Assembly (NCBI GenBank): GCA_030715135.1
Contig: JAUYVH010000001.1
Coordinates: 62,001 to 126,000 of the forward strand
Reading direction: 5' to 3'
Origin: Keguizhuia sedimenti
GTDB lineage: Bacteria > Pseudomonadota > Gammaproteobacteria > Burkholderiales > Burkholderiaceae_D
DNA: 64,000 bases
Shown: positions 28,884-38,633 of the stretch, piece after piece
How positions within the stretch are numbered: position 1 is the first letter of the stretch
Layout of the letters: the number at the start of each line of letters is the position of its first letter
Notes under the pieces: model-generated
Told to the model about the DNA's origin: nothing
Seen by the model: only the letters and a program-made list of their open reading frames with translations
Databases searched by the model: none
Position numbers and translations under genes: made by a program

Positions 28884-29672
28884 ATGGATGCAAGTCCGCT
28901 CCTTGATGCAACCGAAGCCGGAAAACCTATGTCGCGCACAATTCTTCTCCTGCGCTCGTTAGCATTTGCTTTGCTGATCACGCTTGCAACGGTGATCTGG
29001 GCGCCGCTTTGCTTTCTGTTCGCACCCTTGCCGTATCATCAACGTTATTACTGGACCTCGCGCTGGAATGTCTTTGTCATCTGGGCTGCGAAAACGATAT
29101 GCGGCATTCGCTACCAGGTAAAGGGAATGGAGAATCTGCCGGACCAGCCTGTCATCTTGTTGTCGAAACACCAGTCGGCCTGGGAGACGATTTTTTACCT
29201 GTGCATGATGCCGCGTCCGCTTGCCTATGTCTTCAAGAAGGAGCTGACCTATATCCCGTTCTTCGGTTGGGGAATCGGCTTGCTGCGCATGATTCCGATT
29301 GACCGCAGCAAGGGCAAGGATGCATTTGCCCAAGTACTGGAAAAAGGCAAGGACCGCCTGAACAAAGGCCAATGGATCATCATGTTCCCGGAAGGTACGC
29401 GCATCCCGGTCGGCGAGAAAGGTAAATACAAGGGTGGCGGCGCGCGCCTGGCTGTCGAAACCGGCACCGTAGTGGTGCCGATCGCAATGAATGCCGGCGA
29501 ATGCTGGCCAAAAAATTCCTTCATCAAGAAACCCGGCCTCGTTACGGTATCGATCGGCAAACCGATTTCTCCCGAAGGTTTGAATGCCTTTGAATTGATG
29601 CAAGAGGTGGAAAATTGGATAGAATCCGAAATGCGCGTTATTTCACCCGCTGCTTATTCAACACATTCCTGA
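28884..29672 (+). CDS. plsC: 1-acyl-sn-glycerol-3-phosphate acyltransferase PlsC
   Basis: Makes phosphatidic acid from lysophosphatidic acid at the inner membrane. The 262-aa product has an N-terminal membrane helix (about 20-45). Acyltransferase block I is KHQSAWET, an H-x4-E in place of the common H-x4-D, and block III is FPEGTRIPVGEKGKYKGG. ATG 28929 (MSRTILLL) is an equally good start; neither has a strong SD. It follows gmhB after 112 bases and precedes the metallopeptidase gene by 10 bases. The window also encodes PlsY, the preceding enzyme in the pathway. Confidence 0.93.
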   Translation: MDASPLLDATEAGKPMSRTILLLRSLAFALLITLATVIWAPLCFLFAPLPYHQRYYWTSRWNVFVIWAAKTICGIRYQVKGMENLPDQPVILLSKHQSAWETIFYLCMMPRPLAYVFKKELTYIPFFGWGIGLLRMIPIDRSKGKDAFAQVLEKGKDRLNKGQWIIMFPEGTRIPVGEKGKYKGGGARLAVETGTVVVPIAMNAGECWPKNSFIKKPGLVTVSIGKPISPEGLNAFELMQEVENWIESEMRVISPAAYSTHS

Positions 29673-29682
29673 TAATCCACCC

Positions 29683-30588
29683 TTGAAAAAGCTGCTTCGT
29701 CATCCTGCATCCGATCCGCGCCAGCTAGCGCTGCAGCTGGATTTTTTTTCCGAAAATTTTTCTTCCCTGCCTGCAGTGGACAGCCCGGCGCCCAGGCAAG
29801 CTCCCACTGCACAGCCCGCACCGCCGGTTGAAGAACCGGCAAACCCAAAGATTGTGCTGGCGGATGGCAAACGGCGAATACAGCTGAAAGAACACCTGCT
29901 CGAATACAGCCTGCGGCGTTCGAAGCGGCGCTCTATCGGATTTTTGATCAGCGATGAAGGACTGCGCATCAGCGCGCCCAAGTGGGTCACGCTTGGAGAA
30001 ATCGAAAACGCGATTCGCGAAAAGCAGCGCTGGATTTTCAACAAACTCAATGAACAGCGAGAACGTTCGGCGCGCCAGTTGCAACCACAAATGCAATGGC
30101 GCGACGGCGCAACTTTCCCTTATCTGGGCGAGACCATCACGCTGCGCATTGCTTCCAATGCAAATGCCGGCATCGCCTACGATTCGCTTTCGCGCGCATT
30201 GACCGTGTGCCTCCCGGCTGACGCCGGCGAGCAGCAATTGAAGGATCGCGTGCAGGCATGGCTGCAACTTGAAGCGAAGCGGGTTTTCGCCGAACGTTTG
30301 CCGGTCTACGCCGAAAAACTGGGCGTCACATATCAGTCCTTCTCTCTGACCTCCGCGATGACGCAATGGGGTTCATGCACGGCGGACGGAAGAATCAAGC
30401 TGAACTGGCGCCTGATGCATTTTGCATTGCCGCAGATTGACTATGTAATCGCCCATGAATTGTCCCATCTGCGGGAAATGAACCACAGTCCGCGCTTCTG
30501 GGCAACGGTGCAGTCCGTGTTTCCGGAGTTCGAGGAAGCAAAAAAAGCGCTGCGCGACCAGGCTCCCGAAACACTGCCGATTTTCTGA
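29683..30588 (+). CDS. YgjP-like (M48/DUF45) zinc metallopeptidase
   Basis: Putative cytosolic metallopeptidase of the YgjP/WTIP-fold family. The 301-aa product has a C-terminal HExxH zinc motif HELSHLREMNHSPRFW and the flanking MTQWGSCTADGRIKLNWRL typical of the family. An N-terminal extension (about 1-70), rich in Pro/Ala, is not conserved and may be partly untranslated; the start at 29683 is TTG. No signal peptide is seen. The biological substrate of this family is unknown. Confidence 0.88.
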   Translation: MKKLLRHPASDPRQLALQLDFFSENFSSLPAVDSPAPRQAPTAQPAPPVEEPANPKIVLADGKRRIQLKEHLLEYSLRRSKRRSIGFLISDEGLRISAPKWVTLGEIENAIREKQRWIFNKLNEQRERSARQLQPQMQWRDGATFPYLGETITLRIASNANAGIAYDSLSRALTVCLPADAGEQQLKDRVQAWLQLEAKRVFAERLPVYAEKLGVTYQSFSLTSAMTQWGSCTADGRIKLNWRLMHFALPQIDYVIAHELSHLREMNHSPRFWATVQSVFPEFEEAKKALRDQAPETLPIF

Positions 30589-30771
30589 TCAGCCCGCTTC
30601 AGATTCGGCGCGTTTTACTTCCGCAAAATCCCATCGTTTCAGCCATGTATGCCTGGTGGCCTTCGCTCCATTCTGTCCGGCTTTCGTTTCATCTTCGTTC
30701 TGCCTTCTGCTGCGCGACAGCAGAAATAAGCTTATCCGCATACAATAATTGCTTTCATTTCACTGGATTGC

Positions 30772-31164
30772 ATGATGAGACTACTTCATACCATGTTGCG
30801 CGTGGGCGATTTGCAGCGTTCGATAGACTTCTATACCAAAGTGCTCGGAATGAAGCTGCTGCGCACGACTGAGCGGCCCGATCAGCAATACACCCTGGCC
30901 TTCGTCGGCTATGGCGAGAATCCGGATCATGCGGAACTGGAACTGACCTATAACTACGGCGTGGAAAAATACGATATGGGCACGGCATACGGGCACATCG
31001 CGATTGCGGTAGACGATGCTTACAAGGCTTGCGCCGAAGTCAAGGCGAACGGCGGCAATGTCACGCGCGAAGCCGGCCCCGTCAAAGGCGGCTCCACCGT
31101 GATCGCTTTTGTTCAGGACCCGGACGGCTACAAGATCGAGCTGATCGAAACCAAGAACGCCTGA
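30772..31164 (+). CDS. gloA: Lactoylglutathione lyase (glyoxalase I)
   Basis: Converts the methylglyoxal-glutathione hemithioacetal to S-lactoylglutathione. The 130-aa vicinal-oxygen-chelate protein has the expected metal ligands: His in LLHTMLRV, Glu in AELELTYN, His in YGHIAIAV and Glu in KIELIE, the pattern of the Ni-type bacterial enzyme. Other family segments are [11 protein letters not shown] and [14 protein letters not shown] 30772 or 30775 are both possible. It converges on rsmA. Confidence 0.96.
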   Translation: MMRLLHTMLRVGDLQRSIDFYTKVLGMKLLRTTERPDQQYTLAFVGYGENPDHAELELTYNYGVEKYDMGTAYGHIAIAVDDAYKACAEVKANGGNVTREAGPVKGGSTVIAFVQDPDGYKIELIETKNA

Positions 31165-31172
31165 AGCAAAAA

Positions 31173-31958
31173 TCAGCGGTGCGGCCGCTCCGTCAGGCGC
31201 CGCGCCAGTGCCACATACTGTTCCAGCGGCACTGTTTCCGGGCGCACCTGAGGATCGACGCCTGCTTCACGCAATTCGTTTTCAGTGAACATGCCGGACA
31301 GACAGTTGCGGATCACTTTGCGCCGTTGTGAAAAGGCTTTCGTGACCACCTGTTCAAGTACGGCTCCATCGCAAGGCAAGGGCTGGGCAAGCGGAATCAT
31401 GCGCACGATGGCGGATTCCACTTTGGGCGGGGGATCGAATGCCTCGGGCGGCACAATGAACAGCAATTCCATGTGATAACGCCATTGCAGCATGACAGAC
31501 AGGCGTCCATAAGCCTTGCTGCCAGGTTCCGCAACCATGCGCTCGACCACTTCCTTTTGCAGCATGAAATGCTGGTCCTGGATGTGTGAAACGAATTGCG
31601 TCAGATGAAACAGCAATGGGCTGGAAATGTTGTATGGCAGATTTCCGACTACACGCAGTTTTTTATCCTGGCCTGACAGTAATCCGGAAAAATCGAACTG
31701 CAGCGCATCATATTGATGAACACTCAATTTTTGCGGATCGAATGTTTTTTCCAGATGCTTCGCCAGATCGCGGTCCACTTCGACCGCATGCATATGCCCC
31801 AGCGCAGACACCAGCAGGCGTGTCATGGCACCCAAACCCGGACCGATCTCGACCATCAGATCGGATGGCTTGGGGTCAATGGCGCGGATGATGTTGCCTA
31901 ACACTGACTGGTCAGTCAGGAAATTCTGGCCAAAGCGCTTTCGGGGAATATGTTTCAT
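31173..31958 (-). CDS. rsmA: 16S rRNA dimethyladenosine transferase RsmA (KsgA)
   Basis: Dimethylates A1518 and A1519 of 16S rRNA late in 30S assembly. The 261-aa product has KRFGQNFLTD, SAM-binding VEIGPGLGAMTRLL, the acidic loop AVEVDRDLAKHL, and catalytic motif NLPYNISSPLLFHL. The C-terminal helical domain contains FSQRRKVIRNCL. Last gene of lptD-surA-pdxA-rsmA. Confidence 0.97.
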   Translation of the reverse strand: MKHIPRKRFGQNFLTDQSVLGNIIRAIDPKPSDLMVEIGPGLGAMTRLLVSALGHMHAVEVDRDLAKHLEKTFDPQKLSVHQYDALQFDFSGLLSGQDKKLRVVGNLPYNISSPLLFHLTQFVSHIQDQHFMLQKEVVERMVAEPGSKAYGRLSVMLQWRYHMELLFIVPPEAFDPPPKVESAIVRMIPLAQPLPCDGAVLEQVVTKAFSQRRKVIRNCLSGMFTENELREAGVDPQVRPETVPLEQYVALARRLTERPHR

Positions 31959-31987
31959 GGCTGGAAGTAAGAGAGCCCGAGGGCGGA

Positions 31988-33004
31988 TTATGCTTGAGAA
32001 TGAGCGCTTGCGGCCGCCATGGAGGCCGCAAGCTTGATCGCTTCGATCATGCTGCCATGATCGGCATGTCCAAGTCCCTTTGCTGCGATATCGAGCGCAG
32101 TGCCATGATCGACCGAAGTACGGATAATCGGCAAGCCGAGCGTGATGTTAACGCCGCGTCCGAAGCTTGCATGTTTCAGCACCGGCAAGCCCTGATCATG
32201 GTACATGGCCAGCACGCAATCGGCGTTTTCCAGATACTTCGGCTGAAACAATGTATCCGCGGGATAGGGACCGCTGACATCGATCCCTTTATTACGTGCC
32301 GCTGCCAATGCCGGCGCAATGATGTCGATTTCTTCGCGGCCGAGATAGCCATTCTCGCCGGCATGCGGATTTAGGCCAGCCGCCAGAATGCGCGGGTGCG
32401 GCAATCCGAATTTGGCCTGCAAGTCATGGTGGATGATTGTTATTGTGCGCATGAGCGAATCGAAAGTGATCGCTGCAGGCACATCTTTCAATGGCAGATG
32501 CGTGGTTGCAAGGGCCACGCGCAAAGGTCGAGGCGTGCCGCCGGCCAGCATCATGACGACTTGCGGCGTAGCCGTCTTTTCCGCCAGATATTCCGTATGG
32601 CCGGTAAAGGGAATGCCGCAATCGTTGATCGTGCTTTTCTGCAGCGGAGCGGTGACGATGGCATCGAACCGATGCTGCAACGCGCCCTCGATTGCAATAT
32701 CGAGCGTCTGCAGCACGAAGCGTCCGTTCCTTGCATCCAGCCGGCCACGCACGACATCGGCATCGAGCGCGACATCGATAACGCTTATCTGATTTTCCGG
32801 CAATTCGAGCGCTTGCCGGTCCACTGCTGCAACACACATCGAAGGATCAATTTGCGCTGCAAGTTGAGACAACAGAGCAGCATTCCCGATCAGCACGGTT
32901 TGCACCCTTGCACGCATTTCCCATGCCGCCTTCAGGGAAATCTCAGGGCCGATGCCGGCAGGCTCGCCGCAAGTGACGGCAATGATAGGCATGGAGTGCG
33001 GCAT
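31988..33004 (-). CDS. pdxA: 4-hydroxythreonine-4-phosphate dehydrogenase PdxA
   Basis: NAD-dependent oxidation of 4-phosphohydroxy-L-threonine in pyridoxal phosphate synthesis. The 338-aa product shows [36 protein letters not shown] (metal-ligand His), [16 protein letters not shown], and [21 protein letters not shown] containing another metal His. It lies between surA and rsmA in the conserved order. Confidence 0.96.
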   Translation of the reverse strand: MPHSMPIIAVTCGEPAGIGPEISLKAAWEMRARVQTVLIGNAALLSQLAAQIDPSMCVAAVDRQALELPENQISVIDVALDADVVRGRLDARNGRFVLQTLDIAIEGALQHRFDAIVTAPLQKSTINDCGIPFTGHTEYLAEKTATPQVVMMLAGGTPRPLRVALATTHLPLKDVPAAITFDSLMRTITIIHHDLQAKFGLPHPRILAAGLNPHAGENGYLGREEIDIIAPALAAARNKGIDVSGPYPADTLFQPKYLENADCVLAMYHDQGLPVLKHASFGRGVNITLGLPIIRTSVDHGTALDIAAKGLGHADHGSMIEAIKLAASMAAASAHSQA

Positions 33005-33030
33005 GGCAGCTTTTCTGTCCGGTGATGTGC

Positions 33031-34437
33031 TTAGCGGAATTCGTTGTCCTGCAAGCGGTATTCAACATAAGCGCGGTCGCGCAATTGGCGCAGCCACTCT
33101 TCGGTCGCTTCTTCCATTTTGCGTTCACGGATCGCCTGGCGTGCAGCCAGCCGCCGTCTTTCCTGCGATACGTCGGCGCTCTTGCGTTCCAGCACCTGGA
33201 TCAGGTGGTAGCCGAACGGCGATTCAACCGGCTCGCTGATCTGGCCAGGCTGCAGCGCATCCATCGCACGCTCGAATTCCGGCACAGTGTCTCCCGGATA
33301 AATCCAGCCGAGATCGCCACCCTTTCCTGCCGAGAAGTCGTTTGAATGCAGCTTGGCTAATTCCTCGAATTTAGCGGCGTTGTTATCCAGCCGCTCCTTC
33401 AGCTCCATTAGCCTGCGGCGCGCTTCGGATGCGGAAACGACTTGATTCACCTTGATCAGGATATGGCGTGCGCGAGTCTGTTGTGGCGCGGAGGCGGACG
33501 TGTCGCTCTTCAAAATGCTGGGGCTGCGCTTGCCAACTACCTTCAGAATATGAAACCCATTGGCGCTTTTGAGGACCGGCGTCACATCTCCCTGATTCAG
33601 ATTGACGATGGCATTGACGAACAACTCCGGTAAGCGCTCCAGGCTGCGCCAGCCGATTTCCCCGCCTTTCAGTCCCTCACTTGCATCGGAAAAGCTCGCT
33701 GCAACCTTCGCAAAATCATTCCCTGCTTTTAATTGCTGGTGTGCATCCTCGGCACGCTTGCGTCGCTGTGCAATCTGTTCTGCTGATGCATTCTCCGGAA
33801 CGCGGACCAGAATATGGGCCAGATTAAATTCCTGCTGATTGGCCTGCGCACCACTGTTTGCCTGAAGAAAGTCATTCACTTCGGCTTCGCTGATCTGAAT
33901 TTTATTAGCGACCTCGCGCTCACGCAGGCGTTGCATCGTAATTTCGGCACGAAGTTCTTCACGAAAACGCGCATAAGGCGTCCCTTCGCGTTCCAGCTGC
34001 ACACGGAAATCTTGCATTGAAAGCTTGTTTTGCTCAGCAATGCGCGCAATCGCGCGATCGAGCATGGTGTCGTCAATCCGGATTCCGACCTCCTTTGCCA
34101 ACTGTAACTGCGCCCGGTCCACGATCATGCGTTCAAGTAGTTGCTTTTGCAATTGGGCACGCGGTGGCATCGCCGTACCCTGACTCTGCATTCGTTTTTC
34201 GATGAGTCGCATGCGCTCTTCGAGTTCCTGGAACGTAATGACTTCATTATTGACCACGGCGGCAATGGCGTCGACGCTTTGGATCTGGCGTGGCTGACTT
34301 GCCGGTGCCTTGTTTCCGTTACCGGACTGCGCCCAGCCGTTGGACATCGTGCCCGCAGCAGCCACCATGGCAAGTAACAGTATCGGAACTTGCCGGATTG
34401 CGAAATTCTCTTTCTTGGCGCCGGAGGAATTAGTCAT
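33031..34437 (-). CDS. surA: Periplasmic chaperone / peptidyl-prolyl isomerase SurA
   Basis: Escorts unfolded outer-membrane proteins to the BAM complex. About 468 aa: signal peptide (hydrophobic [10 protein letters not shown], cleavage near GWAQ), SurA_N domain (about 50-170), two parvulin domains ([15 protein letters not shown]... and [14 protein letters not shown]...), and a C-terminal helix. The [16 protein letters not shown] and [12 protein letters not shown] motifs mark the two parvulin cores. ATG 34437 is used; a TTG two codons upstream is the alternative. It follows lptD, one of its main clients. Confidence 0.95.
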   Translation of the reverse strand: MTNSSGAKKENFAIRQVPILLLAMVAAAGTMSNGWAQSGNGNKAPASQPRQIQSVDAIAAVVNNEVITFQELEERMRLIEKRMQSQGTAMPPRAQLQKQLLERMIVDRAQLQLAKEVGIRIDDTMLDRAIARIAEQNKLSMQDFRVQLEREGTPYARFREELRAEITMQRLREREVANKIQISEAEVNDFLQANSGAQANQQEFNLAHILVRVPENASAEQIAQRRKRAEDAHQQLKAGNDFAKVAASFSDASEGLKGGEIGWRSLERLPELFVNAIVNLNQGDVTPVLKSANGFHILKVVGKRSPSILKSDTSASAPQQTRARHILIKVNQVVSASEARRRLMELKERLDNNAAKFEELAKLHSNDFSAGKGGDLGWIYPGDTVPEFERAMDALQPGQISEPVESPFGYHLIQVLERKSADVSQERRRLAARQAIRERKMEEATEEWLRQLRDRAYVEYRLQDNEFR

Positions 34438-34504
34438 GATCAATACAAGGAATGAATGATGATGGAAAAGAATGATTTATTTTCTGGCCCGCTCAAAGCT
34501 TAGT

Positions 34505-36748
34505 TCAAGGCTCATTGATAATCTGGTAACCTGGTACGTTCTGTTGCAAGGCGCGCAAAGGATTGGATCCGATCTTCGACAATCCCGTCAACTCCAGTTG
34601 CACGAACAACGACGTATCGGTCACGCCGGTTGCAGTCGGCGTGCGCTGGCCGACGATGCGGAAAATCCAGCAATCAGCCTGGTATTCCAAGCCAAGCAAT
34701 CCTTCGGCAACTTTGTTCTCGCGCATCGAATAGTTGACGCGGCCGACGCCATACCAGCGCTGCGCAATCGGCCACTGCGCCGAAAAATCGGTCAATTCCA
34801 GATCGTTCGGAACGTCGCGCCGGTATTGCAGGTTCAGCACCCGCTTGGGAGCAGGCTGCCAGCGTACGCCGTAGTTGGATTGCGTGGTCGCGCGCTGTGT
34901 CGCACTATAACGCATATTGGCATCCACTGCGATCGTCTCAGTGACCTGCCCCGATGCCGCGAGCAATATATCCGAACGATTTTCTTCTGATGCTCTATCA
35001 AGAAACTCAGCCACCACTCGCTGGTCAGAAAAGTAGTAGCGTTGAGCTATTGCGAAACGCATGCGCTCAACGCCCGAAGGTTCCACATAACGCGAAACAA
35101 GCGCAGCGGTCAATTGATTGGCATCGCTTACCAGATCATTCCCAGTAAAGCGGTTTTCACTAAAAATCTGCGCAAAATTAATGTCTGACAATCCTGTATC
35201 AAAAGTCTGATTACGGAAAAGCCGATCACTAGAGTCGCTCTGATCCCAAGAGAAATTCGTCTGATTTCGATATGGCGTATATACGTAAAACAAACGCGGC
35301 TCCAGTGTCTGGATAGCTTCCTGACCTAAAAAGTTTGTTTCACGCTCAAATATCAGACCACTGTCAACTGAAACGGTCGGCAACACCCGGGACAAGGAGC
35401 CTGGAGGTCTATTAGTGGCAGCATCGGTGTCTGACAGGCTATAGTAAGATCCATGCACTGAAACACTTGGAGTAATGAAGTAACCCGGAGCCACAATTGG
35501 ATACGTGACGCGAGGCTTTATTACAAGGCGCTCGCCCTGCACAAAGTCTGGATGGGTAAAGCTGGTAAATTCTGATGCTATCGTCCAGTCAAATCCATTC
35601 ACATTCTGCTTACCGGCTTGCAAGCCGATCTGCGGCAGTCGGTCATAAGGCCGTCTAATCCATGAGCGTGGATCTTGCAAAACTTGATAATTCGAGGCGC
35701 GTATTGAGCCGCTCCAGAAAGATTCTGAATAACTCAGGCGCATATCACGCGTCAGAAGCCGCTGCGATGCCGCTGTAATCGTGGAGGAAAAATCATTTGG
35801 ATACTCGTCATCTGACGCCGCATTAAGGTTATGCGTATAAGTTAGGCGTGGAGCCACGGTCTGCGTATGCGTCGAGGAAATGGCATGGCGCGCCTGTCCG
35901 TACAACTGATCGTCCGGCATTCCCTCGACACGCGTCTCACCCGAATAGGTTTCCCCGAGATAGCGCCCTTGCATGCCGAGTTGCATGCCGCGTTTAGAGA
36001 TGACGCGCGGATAAATGGTCAAATCGCGTTGCGGCGCAATATTGAAATAATAAGGCACGGTTATTTCCACACCGCCGCGACTGGAAGTGCCCAGGGTCGG
36101 CGGAAGGACGCCGGACTTGCGTGCGTCGGTCAAGGGAAACGAAAGCACCGGCATTCCCAGGATAGGCACGTCCTTGAAATAGACGACGCTTCCGTAAGCA
36201 GTACCTTTTTCAGCTCCCTGGTCCAGGTCCAGCTTGCTGGCCCGAAGATACCAATCCGGGTCGGGGCCTTCGCATGTGCTGTACGTACCTTGCGTCACGG
36301 TGGCTTCTTCGCGCGAAATGAAATCAATGCGCTCCGCCTCGCCTTGCGCATTGTTCAGTTCCAGCTGATAGGTAGGACACAGCACATACCCCTGCCCGGT
36401 ATCGATCTTGAGCTTGAGTTCCTTGCCGGTGAAGCGATCGCCGTTCCTGCGCACCCGGATATCGCCAAACGCCTCGACCTGATCCTCGACGATGTCGTAG
36501 GTTGCCTTGTCGGCATTGAGGACCGTAGGGCCGCGCGTGATCTCGACGTTTTCTTCCAGAATGATTTCACGTTCCGGCCGGCCGGTCATCTTCTCCGCTT
36601 CCAGCGTGGTGGGCGCTTGGTTGTCATCCGTTTGCGCAGTTGGCGCAGTTTGCGCCGAAGCAACCGTGGGCAGCGAAACAGCGGCCAAGGTAACGGTCAC
36701 AACACGAAAAAGCGGTTTAGATTGAAAAAAGGCTAAGAACCAGGTCAT
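34505..36748 (-). CDS. lptD: LPS-assembly outer-membrane protein LptD
   Basis: Beta-barrel that, with LptE, inserts LPS in the outer leaflet. The 747-aa product has a signal peptide ending VASAQ, an OstA/LptA-like jellyroll domain (about 45-170: LNADKATYDIVEDQVEAFGDI), then a large barrel with alternating aromatic strands. Cysteines are in YVLCPTY, YSTCEGPD and QADCWIF, so disulphide pairing may differ from E. coli. The part coding for the middle of the barrel (about 35.0-35.85 kb) is more AT-rich than the rest. First gene of lptD-surA-pdxA-rsmA; diverges from amgK. Confidence 0.95.
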   Translation of the reverse strand: MTWFLAFFQSKPLFRVVTVTLAAVSLPTVASAQTAPTAQTDDNQAPTTLEAEKMTGRPEREIILEENVEITRGPTVLNADKATYDIVEDQVEAFGDIRVRRNGDRFTGKELKLKIDTGQGYVLCPTYQLELNNAQGEAERIDFISREEATVTQGTYSTCEGPDPDWYLRASKLDLDQGAEKGTAYGSVVYFKDVPILGMPVLSFPLTDARKSGVLPPTLGTSSRGGVEITVPYYFNIAPQRDLTIYPRVISKRGMQLGMQGRYLGETYSGETRVEGMPDDQLYGQARHAISSTHTQTVAPRLTYTHNLNAASDDEYPNDFSSTITAASQRLLTRDMRLSYSESFWSGSIRASNYQVLQDPRSWIRRPYDRLPQIGLQAGKQNVNGFDWTIASEFTSFTHPDFVQGERLVIKPRVTYPIVAPGYFITPSVSVHGSYYSLSDTDAATNRPPGSLSRVLPTVSVDSGLIFERETNFLGQEAIQTLEPRLFYVYTPYRNQTNFSWDQSDSSDRLFRNQTFDTGLSDINFAQIFSENRFTGNDLVSDANQLTAALVSRYVEPSGVERMRFAIAQRYYFSDQRVVAEFLDRASEENRSDILLAASGQVTETIAVDANMRYSATQRATTQSNYGVRWQPAPKRVLNLQYRRDVPNDLELTDFSAQWPIAQRWYGVGRVNYSMRENKVAEGLLGLEYQADCWIFRIVGQRTPTATGVTDTSLFVQLELTGLSKIGSNPLRALQQNVPGYQIINEP

Positions 36749-36844
36749 GAAATGAAGGGGTTGCGCGCATCAACAGGCGATTTTTTAATTTGAATCCCTT
36801 ATTATATGGGAACTCTTACTCGCAACCGTATTTCTTGCCGACCC

Positions 36845-37870
36845 ATGTCCTCATCCGTTACGTCCGATCTTCGCTTGACACAGTTGCAAAACTGGCTTGA
36901 CACGCTGACAAACTTTTCCCTGTCGCCCAATTCAATCAGGCCGGCATCTTCCGACGCCAGTTTTCGCCGTTATTTCCGCGTTGAGGATACAAGCGGCAAA
37001 TCCTATATTGCAATGGACGCACCGCCGCCGCAGGAAGACGTCCGCCCCTTTATCCAGGTAGCGGACCTGTTCGGCAGGACCGGCGTGTCAGTGCCACAAG
37101 TCCTGGCGCAAGACGCCGAGCGCGGCTTCCTGCTGCTGTCGGACCTGGGCAGCACGACTTACCTGCATCAATTGAACAGCGACACTGCGCATAAACTTTA
37201 TCTGGACGCCATCGAGGCGCTCGTGATGCTTCAGGCACAAAGCAGGCCGGACGTGTTGCCTGAATACGACCGAGCCTTGCTGTTGCGCGAACTGATGCTC
37301 TTCCCAGATTGGTATATCGGCAAGCATCTCGGCGCAACGCTCACCGACGCGCAGAAAAACTCGCTCGACAAGGTGTTCGAAACGCTGCTTGCAAACAACC
37401 TGGCACAAGCGCAAGTCTATGTGCACCGCGATTATCACTCGCGCAATCTGATGGTGCTCCCGCAGGGCAATCCAGGCATCCTGGATTTCCAGGATGCGGT
37501 ATACGGCCCCATCACCTATGACCTCGTTTCATTGCTGCGCGATGCATACATCCAGTGGGATGAGGAACAGGTGCTGGACTGGGCGATCCGCTATTGGGAG
37601 CGTGCCAAGCGCGCCGGACTGCCGGTCAATCCGGACATCGATGCGTTTTACCGCGATTTCGAGTTCATGGGACTGCAACGGCACCTGAAGGTATTGGGAA
37701 TTTTTGCGCGGCTTTATCATCGTGACGGCAAGTCTGCCTATCTGAACGACATTCCGCTGGTGCTCGACTATACGCGCAAGGCAGCGCAACGTTATAAAGC
37801 CACGGCGCCCCTGGTAAAACTGCTCGATGAACTGGAAGACTCTGCGCCAAAGTTCGGCTACACGTTTTGA
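36845..37870 (+). CDS. amgK: N-acetylmuramate/N-acetylglucosamine 1-kinase AmgK
   Basis: Anomeric sugar kinase of the peptidoglycan recycling route that bypasses de novo UDP-MurNAc synthesis. The 341-aa product has the aminoglycoside phosphotransferase fold: ASDASFRRYFRV near the N-terminus, catalytic VHRDYHSRNLMVL, metal-binding ILDFQDAVYGPITYDL. ATG 36845 is preferred because the upstream in-frame ATG (36806) adds a short basic leader. Assignment rests on the fold and on murU directly downstream; the same pair beside lptD is known in Pseudomonas. Confidence 0.9.
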   Translation: MSSSVTSDLRLTQLQNWLDTLTNFSLSPNSIRPASSDASFRRYFRVEDTSGKSYIAMDAPPPQEDVRPFIQVADLFGRTGVSVPQVLAQDAERGFLLLSDLGSTTYLHQLNSDTAHKLYLDAIEALVMLQAQSRPDVLPEYDRALLLRELMLFPDWYIGKHLGATLTDAQKNSLDKVFETLLANNLAQAQVYVHRDYHSRNLMVLPQGNPGILDFQDAVYGPITYDLVSLLRDAYIQWDEEQVLDWAIRYWERAKRAGLPVNPDIDAFYRDFEFMGLQRHLKVLGIFARLYHRDGKSAYLNDIPLVLDYTRKAAQRYKATAPLVKLLDELEDSAPKFGYTF

Positions 37871-37925
37871 CGTTTGCACTCTCACGTCATCCGGATTCTC
37901 TTGATAAGAATATTCAACGCATAAG

Positions 37926-38633
37926 ATGAAAGCCATGATCTTCGCCGCAGGCCGCGGCGAGCGGATGCGTCCGTTGACCGATACCTGCCCCAAGCCCTTG
38001 CTGAAAGTGCGCGGCCGGCCCTTGATCGTCTGGCATATCCTGAACCTGGTGCGCGCCGACATCAAGGAAATCGTCATCAACCATGCCCATCTCGGACATA
38101 TGATCGAAGAGGCATTGGGCGATGGCAGCCGTTTCGGCGCGAACATCGTTTATTCAGCCGAAGGCACTGCGCTTGAAACGGCCGGCGGCATTGCGAAAGC
38201 GCGGCATCTGTTAGGCGATGAACCATTCGTGGCCGTTGCAGGCGACGTTTATTGCCCGCATTTCGACTTCGAGCAGGTCAAGACCACGCTGGAAGAAAAT
38301 GACTTGTGGGGAAATCCGCATCCGGTCGATCAACGTGACGTGGCCTGGCTTTATCTGGTCAAGAACCCCGTCCATCATCCTCTGGGCGATTTCGCACTGA
38401 ATAATTTCTCGATTGCCAACGACGGAGATACCAGGCATACCTTTTCCGGTATCGGCGTCTACCGGCCGCAGATGTTCGATGGTGTTACACCCGGCACGGC
38501 AGCAAAACTGGCGCCAATCCTGCGCGAATACGCGTCCCGCGGCCAAGTAGGCGGCGAAGTGTACCGCGGCAACTGGACCGACGTCGGCACCGTCGAACGT
38601 CTGACGCAACTGAATGAAGGATTCCGGACATGA
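37926..38633 (+). CDS. murU: N-acetylmuramate alpha-1-phosphate uridylyltransferase MurU
   Basis: Nucleotidyltransferase that converts MurNAc-1-phosphate (from AmgK) to UDP-MurNAc. The 235-aa product has the signature MIFAAGRGERMRPLTDTCPKPLL, substrate/metal segment VAVAGDVYCP, and a C-terminal WTDVGTVERL. Related sugar-1-phosphate nucleotidyltransferases look similar; the position after amgK supports MurU. It overlaps pepP by four bases (ATGA). Confidence 0.92.
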   Translation: MKAMIFAAGRGERMRPLTDTCPKPLLKVRGRPLIVWHILNLVRADIKEIVINHAHLGHMIEEALGDGSRFGANIVYSAEGTALETAGGIAKARHLLGDEPFVAVAGDVYCPHFDFEQVKTTLEENDLWGNPHPVDQRDVAWLYLVKNPVHHPLGDFALNNFSIANDGDTRHTFSGIGVYRPQMFDGVTPGTAAKLAPILREYASRGQVGGEVYRGNWTDVGTVERLTQLNEGFRT

